Assembly: GCA_964019695.1 (NCBI GenBank)
Contig: OZ026522.1
Coordinates: 59,234,811 to 59,298,810, forward strand
DNA length: 64,000 nt
Direction of reading: 5' to 3'
From: Loripinus fragilis
Taxonomy: Eukaryota; Mollusca; Bivalvia; Lucinida; Lucinidae
Of the stretch, positions 49,201 through 60,814 are shown in pieces (within the stretch, counting starts at the first letter, position 1; each line of letters starts with the position of its first letter). The notes below the pieces were generated by a model. That model was not told the DNA's origin. It saw only the letters and a list, made by a program, of their open reading frames with translations, and did no database searches. A program made the position numbers and the translations under genes.

Positions 49201-52200
49201 AAGACGCATTTAGGAGTCACTGGTACAGAAGGGTTAACTGTTACAAAAATGCCAACTATCCATGTGTTACAAATGGTTCGTGATCCTTCACGGGTGATAA
49301 TTTGACTACGAATGTATACGAATTATGCATATTGCCCCTCCTCCCTCCGCCTGTCATTATTTAACTGTAACACCATCAAAACTGATTGATTGATTGATTG
49401 ATTGATCATTGAATCTTCTGTAAAATATTGTTATGAACCCTTTTCCGTATACCTTTGGTTGCTATTTATATGTGGTGGAGGCTAAACATAGGAATTAACT
49501 CTTTGCCCCCTGGGAAATTTTTCATGCTGTTTTGTCGTCTGCTGATATTTTTTTTTCAAAATTAAGTTTTTAAACTGAAAGTTCTTTCAGGAACACCATC
49601 AAAGTGTCAAACAGTTTGGATCCAGATCAAGCCATAAGTTTTGTCAGGTCTGTATCTGGGTCTAAACTGTTTACAAAGATTATCAACAGACGACACTAGG
49701 AGGCAAAGAATTAAACCAACAATCATTATTAATATCTGTCACAAATAACAACTTTCAACAAAGAAAAGGCACTGGAGTGGAATGCCATTTTTTTCTGTCA
49801 TACAATTGCACCTAGACAACTTTCCTGACACCTTCTAAAATTAAAATCTATGTTTTATTTAAGTCATTCAGGCGTAGCATATCCATGGGTGTCATAACTA
49901 ATTGCAAAGGTTATCAGCCGACGAAATAAGTTGTAACTAGTGCAGTCAAAGGGGCATAACTAATTGCAAAGGTTATCAGCCGACGAAATAAGTTGTAACT
50001 AGCGCAGTCAAAGGGGCATACACAATTTTACACAAAACATCAGTTGCCTGTTATATCGTCGTCATTGTTGTTGTTGCCGTCAATATTTCTCAAAAGCTAG
50101 ACGTCATACAAAAATTGAGCCGTGACATGAGATTTCCAACAATGTGGTATGTGCGACCAGCAAAAGCTCAGACCATCCTGCGCATATGCGCAGTCTGAAT
50201 AGAGCCATTGCTAGTCGCTTGAATAATCTATGAGTGTTAAGCTCCTGACTGAACCTAAGTTGGAGTTTCTCAGCTTTAAAGGAGACTGCAAGACTCGCCT
50301 GATTCTACACTTGTCAAAATACCACATTGTTGGAAATCGCATGTCAAGGCTCATTTATGTTGATTTTATCCTACCTTTGGAACACCCGTGGCTTTGGCGT
50401 TGAAGTCCAGCTTGGGTAGGTTCTTGTTCCTGTCTCGGAGAACCTTCCATCGCTGGACGTATGAACCTCGGTTCTTCTGGCGATGCTGGACTAGAGAGAC
50501 AGGGCTCTGGCTGCCTGGAGAGAGGGGCGAGGGAGCAGCTTGTGTTGTCATCTCAATGAGCCCATAATGAGCTTGCTCCGTCAGCCCAGCTCCAAAGCTT
50601 TTCCGGTACCCCTGCAAAGCACGTGTTCTAATATTACCGAACTATTTCTGTTTTCTACAAGAATACATTTTGTATGTGTTTATCCGGAAAGCGTCTTGAA
50701 ACGGTTCCCAATGAGCACCTACACAAATGTATTCTTGGAGAAATATGTCCGGAAGTTATACAAAAAATCATGTTCAACTCTATTGATCCATAATTAATTT
50801 TCAACTGCTCATAAAAATACAGATTTTTCTGGCTTTAAAGCTGCATAGTCTGTAACTATGAACATTTTTTGAAAAAAAAATATTTTCTATTTAAATCATT
50901 GGTAAAAGTAGAATTAAGTTATGTTGTCGCAATAAATCTAATTTCTACAGCTGAAAACTGCATGTAAAAGTGAAATATCTTATAAAAACAGGTGTTTTCT
51001 CTTGTTTGTAATTATTTACGTCCCTCCAATAATTCTAGACAGTTAATTTTTAACATAAATGCTGCTGTTTTTGGCACTAATAATTTGTTAATTATTACGA
51101 AAAGGTAAAATGTATACCTGAATTTTAGTATTTTTACTGTGTTCTTGAAAAATAAAAACATTATTTCTAAAATGAAAAGATCAAAAGTTACAGATTATGC
51201 AGCTTTAAGATTATTAGGAGCTGTAATTATCCAGCTACTTAATGTTAAAATGCCAACATGTTTAATTGAGTTGAGCATGAAAAAAGTTGTATAACCTCGA
51301 GGCAACAAAAATAAGCCACATTATGCTACTAGCCGAAAGGGGGTGTCCCCTATTTATTTTTTTATTTAAGGTGCAAACCTGGGATAATTTTTAAGTTGTA
51401 AGTTTTACACAAAAAGAGCTAACTACAGATAGAGCAGTACTAGATGCTGATGATATAGTTTTTATTGACACATAGAAAGAACTCTGAATGCATAGGTTAA
51501 ATATAATTGAGCCTCGACCTGAGCAAACCCGCCTTCGGGGTTTGCGTACAACAGTGCATCCGCGCAGACTGACTTGTTATTCGCTTTTTTAGAAAGTATC
51601 ATGTCCAAGCTTGCTACAAGTGAAATTTCAATTTTCTCGCTAGTCTCATTAGCTGATACGAGGGCTGTTCAAATATGAATGCAAGTAGCTTCATAACTTT
51701 CTTCACATATATGCTACGACCAAATATCATACATTTCTGGAAAGAACTATTTGTCGCCTTTAAAATGGCACCAAAAATAAAGAAACACTTTATTTCTCAA
51801 GTTACAGACCCTTATATAAAGACCATTCCTGTATACTGAAGTTTTTCTGAAGCAATTGCAATGCACGTTTTGGTACATGTGCGGATATTGTGTCATATCT
51901 TTGTAAGTTTTAGACAAAATGGCACCAAATTTTAGATGCAAGTTTAGGTAACATTCCTGAAATTGCTAGCAGGAAAAAGTTTACATGATCCTGTTTCAAT
52001 CTCGAGTAAACATGCCCGTTTGTGACGTCATTTATTGTATGATGAACGTCATTTTGAGTTATCTACTGGTGATGTAGTAATGAAGATCACTGTGTCGTTT
52101 CCTTTGCGTTTAGCTGAAAACATGCCAAATGTGTCATAAGGGAGTTTTCAAAACGCGCCGTTCTCTATTTACAGAGTTATCACATTTCATATCATTTTTC

Positions 52201-55200
52201 AAGTATTTTTCTGCTTCTAAATGACGTGTTTACATTAATTAAAATATGTTCAATCTGTCTAGTCCTCAAGATCAGGTGGATAAGTTTATTATAAATATTG
52301 CCTATAGTGGTCAAACTTAAAGTTTACGTACAAATTCAGAATAAAGCCGCAATGTTATGTCAAAAAAATAAGTATTAAATTCTATAACCCCTTCACTTAA
52401 GGCATTTTTGACTTAATAAAAATGCTTTTCAGCATTTAGAAATTACCCACTATCCATCAATTATTTGTAGCAACAACTCAGTATGAGCGATCAACATATT
52501 GTCTTTGATTTAAAACTAGTTTAAATGTTGCTTCGGGCATTTTGTTAGAGATAAGTTAAACTGAAAACTGAAAGGTGGTGTTTTGTTCACCATTTATTTG
52601 CAAACATAAGGAGACTTTAGTGAAAATGATTCGTTGTAATTTTACAAAAGCATGTCGGATTTTCGCAATTTTCACAGAATCATTAAATTAGAATGTGGGG
52701 ATACTTCCTTAAAAATTTCAAGAAATTTCACCTGTTTATCGAGGAATTATACGCTCGTCTATATCACTGGTATATATTCGAAGCATTGAGTTTGTTAGTA
52801 TACTAACGTGACCCTCATTCGAAGGGCTATAGCTCGTTAAGCATACTGTATTTTTCTTTAATTTTTGCGCCAGTTTAAAGGTGACATATAGCCCTTTATA
52901 ATAACGTTATCATTTTATCGTAGCACATATGTGAAGAAAGTTATGAAGCTACTTGCATTCATATTTGAACAGCCCTCGTAAGAGGAGACTGATTCTAGTC
53001 TCACTTTGTCGGGAACTTGTGTCGCGTCGAGACCCAATTACATTGTTCATTTTCAATCTAGCTTTATTATCATGATTATATAGTTTGCATTTAGTTTTAT
53101 AAGCACTTGAAATCTACATTCCGTAAGTGAAGAATTATTGTGTTGTTGTTTTTTATTTTAGTTTGTTTTTTCGTCAACTTATAATCTAACTTTTTCTACA
53201 GAAGACTCTAGCTTTGCTAAAATAAAATGTTATTTTTAAAAGACGTTATCAGCTATAAAAAATAGGGTGGCTAATAAAAACGAGTAAGCAAGTATAGAGT
53301 ATAAAAATAGTGAGAACCCATTTCCAATAGATTTGCAGTTATATCTAAGAAGACAGCAGATAAAATACTAAATAAAAAGTCTAAAAAATACACATATAAA
53401 CACATAATGCTCAGAAAGTCATGGTGGTTTCTAATAAAATTATGATGGTTTGTTAAATATTATAGTAAAACTGCAGCGAAAACTGTTAATATAAAAAATG
53501 GAATATTGTTTTTTTTTTCAAGATGCAATACGCACATATCAAGGACATGGATTATATACACCACATGTGCGGATCCAGAGAGGAGACATTGGGTCCGGAC
53601 ACCCCACCCCTGAAAAAATCACCGTGAAAAATATAGGGTTTTCTAGCGATACTGGTCCGGGTCTCCTGAAAAATCACAAAGCTACCGAGCCAGCATTCAA
53701 TGTTGGGCCATCATCATGCGGCACGCAAACTAGCTGGCGGGCCGATGATGGCCCCGCTTATCCCCCCATCAACTAAAAAACATAAAAACGACAAAGTGTG
53801 ACCCACTCTGACAAAACTTTCTGAATCCGGGCATGTACCATAACACACCCTCAGACCAGAGGACCTGAAGCGCTCACCAAGAATGCAGATTACCTTAAAT
53901 AGTTTTTCACTGACCGTTCCAAGGCGGTGCATCTTTTGTGGATCCTTTTTGTTATTACTGTTTCACTTTTGCCTTTATTATACTGTCGTGTCTGTTCCTT
54001 GCAACCTTATGGTCACCTGCTGGGCAAGGGCTGACCTCTTGGCTCTCTTGTGTGAGATGTTTCCTTTTCTCCGGTCAGGTGTGTTACTTGATTGTATCGA
54101 TTCCCAATATTTGCTTTCTTCTATAATTTTAGAATATCAAGATCATCCTAGGATCATCATTTGAACAAACTTTGAAAGGCCCAGACCCCTAATGAGAAAT
54201 ATCAAGACCAAGGGTGGTGGGCCCATTAGTTTCAGAGACGAGTATTCTAAATAGTTTCCCTAACATGGCTTGGAAGGCAGGTTGATCATGTAACATGGAC
54301 AATAATATTTTAGTCATATTGAGGTTGTCTAAACCCAAGGCATGCTCTATATGAAATTTGACTTCAATTGGCCCTCTTAATTTCTGAAAAAAGATATGTT
54401 TGCAATCCAATAAGAGATGCCTTGGTTGGAAGGTCAACGGTCAATTATGAATTTGTGTATACCAAAATGCTTTGTCTTATTATGTTAAATATATCAAATG
54501 TGTGTTATAGCTTTGGCTTCAACAGTTATCGAAAAATCATCTTTTCAATGTTTTCCCATCTTCACAAGCCAAGGGTACTAAGTCCACTTCGTTCCTTACG
54601 CGTAAGGAACGAAGTGGACTTAGTACCCTTGGCTTGCGAAGATGATGTTTCCCTGATGTACAAATAATTCAGAAACATATTTGACCTTGTCTTAAAGTAG
54701 ATCAAGGTCACTCTAGGATCACTAGTCAAACATACTTCGTAAAGCCCACACCCACAATGCTACATACCAAAACCAAGGGTCGTTGAACATTTGGTTCTGG
54801 TGGAGATTTTTAGAAGTTTTGGCCTAATATTGTCATGGCAGCCATTTTTGTCATGTGGCCTAGTATGTATGCACAGGCTGATCTGTATGCACAGGCTGAT
54901 CTGAGGCTTTGCTGGTAGCACCTACCACAGTGTTGGAAATCTCATGTCACGGCTGGTATATTAGCATATTTTAAAAATCAGATCTGTTATTCTGAAAATG
55001 GCGGCCATTTTATTTTTTAGTTTGGGGGTGGGGCAGTTGGAGTGGTCATTCTTCCCACTTTAACATATCTATCCAAATTGTGAATGGAAATGTTCTTTAG
55101 ACAACAAACAGTAACAGTAAAAACTAATTTGTTCAAATAATTAATATTACTTATGCTTAAAAAATAACGAGTTGGGGAAAATATGCTTACATATTTTTTA

Positions 55201-58200
55201 TTCAAATAAATCTATATAAGACACAGCACCACATCAAATGTAATTATTTATTTTGTAAAACAGCAAAGCAACCATATGATTTGAAGAAGAATCACAAGAG
55301 CAGGTAACAATTTAGTCTTTTATATCTGGAATAAAATTGTCTGAAAAATCGTTTTTGGTGGACAAAATACCATTGTACAACATACCTTAAGAATTTTGGT
55401 AAAAAACTACGCGGTGTGATTTAATCAACTTACTGTATCTATTGCCGAGTCCATACAGCCTACGTTTTATATATTACTAGAAAAGAGCCCACGCAAGCGC
55501 GGAAATATTTCATGATTGTCAATTTACCTTTATTTTGCATTTGAAAAAGCTGAAACTTGTATCCCCCTTTCATGTGTGTTAATTTTTCACAGCTTTATGA
55601 AATCTGAAACTTGTATTGGCGATTCTAGTCGCCGAAATGACCATGGGCCCAAATAGGTATGGGCCGAAATGACCCGAAACTGGCGAGTTTTAATTTTTTT
55701 TACAAAAGCTGATACTTGTAAACATGATTATGCTTATATCTTCTCATCTTGAAAATCACTAAAAATCTTCAGCGAGGTGACTTTTACTATATTTGTTTTC
55801 CTCCAAACAATGCCAAAAATCGCTCAAATCCAGGTTCTTATTTCTGAACAATGCACTTTTTTAAACAGATTTTATTGATAGCGTCATTGCCTACTGCGTC
55901 AAGTGGTACGACCAAGCCTATCAATGTAAGCTGTTTAGCGACCTTGAAACTTAGGATTATTGAGCGTGAGTCAGAGAAAGGTGTCTTGAACTTTCATAAC
56001 TCTAGTTGCCATCAATGGTAGTAATTAACTATTTTATAGAAGTTCTGTTTGTTTTGTTACTGTTTTGTGAGTCCCCCCCCCCCCCCAAAAGTCTGTACTT
56101 GTTTAAAGCTAGTGTCAATTTAAGTTTATACTAAGGTCTGCTGATTATTATAGTTTAGTGTTGTGTTGGTTACTGGTACTGTCCAAAAATAGGGACAATG
56201 TCGGAAAAATTAGTCTGCAATTTTTTAAGTGGTAGCTGCCCAAACCAATAAATGAGTGGTTTTCACACTCAAAATGCAAAGAAATACAATATTTCAGGAA
56301 ATTTTTGTATACCAAATTATCTTCTTCAAAGGCAAACCTGGAAATGTCGTTACTTTTCGTGGTTAAAAAACAAACTTTTTCTCCTTATTTTTCTTCCAAC
56401 TTCTGATTGGGAATTTTACTGTGCCAATTGGGAAAAAGGAGGTGTTTCGCCTTTGGGAGTGGGGCCGAATTTCGCCCCCCAAAATGGCCTGAAAAGGAAC
56501 ACTGATGCCGAAATGGTTTGGATTGATTGGTGTTTTACGTCCCGGTAAACAATTTTTCAGTCATGTTGAGACGGAGCCACTTCTTCCTGGGTATTATTAG
56601 TACTTTGGGAAGGTGAAAGTGCCTTTCTCAAGGACACTACACAGCGGTCGTGGGGTTCGAACTCGGGGCCTCTAGGTCCCGAGTCCGACGCTCTACCACT
56701 GAGCCACCGCGCCTCCATATGCCGAAATACACTTCCCTTTTTTACGACCATTATAGGCGAAACGGAGCGGTCTGGGGCGAAGTATTTCGCCGATTTGCCC
56801 TCAAACTGGAACCCTGCTTGTACCTGAAAGCTAACATATAAAATTTGGGTTTGATTGGCCCATCAATTTCCGAGAAAAGCCAGTTTTAATTTTCATATAC
56901 GTAAATGACCTTTAGCCAAGGTCAAGAAATGACCTCGGCCTTCAATACTCACAATTCTTCATTATTTCAGTTGGTTTCAGGTCAGAGGCTGAAATATTTG
57001 TGAAAAAATCAACAGCTTTCACTTTTTCCTGTAGAAAAGCCTAAGTTAACAAATTTGACCTTGTTGTAAAATTGGTCAAGGTCAACCGTAGGTCATCATT
57101 TGAACAAAGTATGATGGGCAGAGTCACCACTGCTACATACCAAGTTTCGTGGAAATTGGTTCACCGGTTCCGGGGAAGAAGATTTTTGAAGGGTTTTTAC
57201 CATATATGGGCGTGGCGGCCATCTTGGTCATGTGACCCAGATGCAACAAACAAACTTTCGTTCCCCCTACCCAAAGAGGCTCCACATAAAATTTGTCTTT
57301 GATTGGTCAAATGGTTTCCGAGAAGAAGATGTTTGAAATTGTTGACGACAACGGACCATGGGCATCCTACCTATAAGCTGACATATGCTGCTAAGGTGAG
57401 CTAAAAACAAATTCAACCTCAAGCCCTCACCAGTAGCTTGCACCTGACCGTTCTAAGGTGGTGATTTTGGTGTAGTTCTTACTTCGTTATTTGCATACCT
57501 GTCAACTTTTTGAAATCTTAAAGAGTGAGATTGCGCGCGACGCCCTTAAAATGGTTATTTTCTGCTCGCATTTACCGCGCGGACCAATTTTACCAAATTT
57601 TTTAGGAGTGAGATTTATTTTTTTCTAAGAACCAAAAAGGGATTATTGGGCCGAAATGACCATGGGCCGAAATGACCCGGAACCGACGATTTTTTTTTTA
57701 TTTTCTTTTTACAAAAGCTGATACTTGTAAATGCGGTTATGTTTATTTCTTCTCGTCAAGAAAATCACAGAAAAACTTCAGCGAGGCGCCTTTTACTAAT
57801 AATATTTGATAGCGTCATTGCCTACCGTGATATAAGTGGTACGACCAAGCCAATCGATGTAAACAGTACATTATGCGCAGCGACCTTGACACTTAGGATT
57901 ATTAAGCGCGTGTCGAAGAAAGGTGTGATGATTACCGCGACTAATAATCAGTTTTGATAAGGGATTATTTAAAATTACAGCCATATCTTTTTTTCTTTGG
58001 CGAGTTTGGCGGCGTTTTCCCCATTGTTGTTTATAATATGGCCGACTTGACACAGCATAATACACATATACATATGACATATACACAAAAATTCGGAACG
58101 CTTCGGTCATCTCCATTCAGTTTGTATTGGAAACCCAATCGATCTAAAAATAGTGACGCGTGACCATGAACGTGACATACACTAAATATAGAAACATTCG

Positions 58201-60766
58201 CCAGAGGGCGCAGTTCTTTTAGAAAACACACTTAATTCCAAAATTCTCTAAATCTATGCTAAATGAAAACTCATCCTAACCGAGATTATCAATGAAAGCA
58301 ATATCTTAAAGTAACAGTAAACAAATCAAGCATGAAAATGACCTCGATTTTTCAGTTTATGCGGTAATTCGTTTATTTAGTATTATAGATAGGCAAACGG
58401 AGTCTCGATTAAACTTTTAATAGAATTTTGACACAAAAAGGTAAACGAGCTATAATAATCGGATTTTTACATTTGACCAACTAGATGAATATTTCTAATG
58501 CCATTCTACCTCAGCAATGCTAGGATGTTTTAAATTAGATAATGTGGCTTCCTACATTTGAAGAAAAAAAACGATGTGCGTCAAAACACATTACTGGAAA
58601 GATTGAAAAATCAACTTTTCAAAGTTATTCCCATTAAAATGCAATAATCTTGAAAAGTTGATTTTTAGGAAGCAAGGTCAACCATTTGAACTAACTTGGT
58701 AGGCCCCACATCCCCAAATTATACATACTAAGTCCCAAGATAAGTTGCCTTCTGGTTTTGAAGAAGGTTTTTCAAGGGTTTTCACCAAAAAGGGCATGGC
58801 CACCATCTTGGTCATTTGCACAAATTTTCGTTTCCCCAAACTGATTTCTGAGAAAATAATTTTAGTATAATGGTGAGAATCTAATATGAGTGACCCAAGC
58901 TAAAAGGTCAAAGTCAACCGTGACCTTTGAGGCTTATTTATAGTCATCGTCTCATTAGGTTAAAGATGTAGCAAGAATAACGACTTTGGCTTCACCAGTT
59001 TTTAAAAATCCACTTTTCATTTTTTTTTTTTTCAAAATTAAATGCAGTAGGAAGCAAATTTGACCTTGACGTTACCTTGGTCAAGGTCAACCAAGGATCA
59101 CCATTAGAACAAACATCCCAAATGCTACAAACCAGGTCCCAATGTCATCGGCATTCTTGCCCTGGAAAACTATTTTAAAGGGCTTTTATTATATGTGGTC
59201 GTGGCGACCATCTTGGTGATTTGAACAACTTTTTGTTGTCCTATCCTAAGGAGTCTCCATATGAAATTTTAGACCGAGAAGATGTTTGAAATGTTGACAG
59301 ATGGATGTACGGACGTTTGGCGCCGAAGTCATTGTATTGGTATACTACTGTCGGCTCAGGTGAGCTAAAACAGACAGCGAGCTGTATATTAAACTACTAT
59401 GCTACCGTGAGTCTTTAATATCCCTTTGAGTAAACGGACAAGTATCCCATATCCATTTCAGTAAACTGGCATATTACATTTTCCTAAATATCCCATATCC
59501 ATGAAAGTAAATAAAGATATTACTAAGTTAGTGTCTTACCAGGGCTTCGAGAACGCTAGTTCATGCGTGGATCCAGAATGTTTTGCCAGAGGCAACGTGT
59601 TTTTTTTGTTGTTGTTTTTTGTATTTTTTGCCAGGGTAGAGAGGATCCAAACAGCGCTAAAAGCGGGTCATCGGCCCGCCAGCGAAACGCCATGTCGCCT
59701 CCTCTGGATCCGTGCATGCTAGTTGAATCGCGAGGCTTTTTAAAGAGACTAGGTCTGTAACTATGAACATTTTTTCGAAAAAAAAAATATTTTCTTCTTA
59801 AATCATTTGTAAAGATAGAATTAAGTTATGTTTTCACACTAAATGTGTTCAGTGCAGCTGAAAACTGCATGGAAAAATGAATTTTCTTATAAAAACATGT
59901 GTTTTTCTCTTGTTGGTAATTATTTACGTCCCTCCAATAATTCTAGACAGTGGATTTTTGACATAAATGCTGTTGTTTTTGATAGTGATAATTTGATAAG
60001 ATTAACGAAAATGGTAAAACGTTTACCTGAATTTGAGTATTTTTACTGTATTCTTGAAATATAGAAACTTTATTTCTAAAATAAGAAGATCAAAAGTTAC
60101 AGATTATGCAGCTTTAAGCGTTAGAACGTCGCAAATGCGATCCGCGAAGGCTCTGATGAATGTGCAGATCCACCATGTCTCAGACTCCTTGGCATTCTCA
60201 GTTGAGATAATCATTTAAATTACGGTTAGGCTTCTACATACATCCCCACTAAGAAGGTAAGAAAGATTCAGACAAGAAACATGGCTATAAAATTGTGAAA
60301 AACTTTATGACTACTCTATGACCAACCCATATCCAATGATAAAATTGTATTCACACCCGGTTGGTGGCAATCCAGAACGAAATGTTTTAAACATATAATC
60401 GTTTCACATATCCAAAAACAACGATTAAATCGACAACGTCAAAGCGTTCGACCATCGTCGTTTTGGCATTCCAAACGATGGAAAACAAGTTTGATAAAAC
60501 AGTTTGTTCTCGACTGTCGTCTAACTTACGTTGTCTATTGCAAGATCCATACAGCCTACGTTTAATAAATTGTATGTATCAAACAGGTAAAGGAGAATAT
60601 ATAGTCTTGATAAACATATTAATAGAATTTTGACCCAAATAAGACAAAGATCTATAGGCATTTAAAGTCTTCGAACACTCGCCGCCATTTAGTGTTTAAT
60701 AGACTCGACAATGCTAGCTATAACTATTAATGTCTCTATAATTACATTGTAAGAATTCGTTCATTC

Positions 60767-60814
<48 letters not shown>

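Noticed and set aside
53498..53776. 92-codon + strand open frame
   Set aside because: Coincides with family F copy 7.
56640..56716. Functional tRNA gene on the - strand
   Set aside because: A and B boxes are present but the cloverleaf is imperfect and the sequence continues into a SINE body and tail.
57072..57302. 76-codon + strand open frame with coding-like look
   Set aside because: Inside family M. Related copies carry stops at equivalent places.
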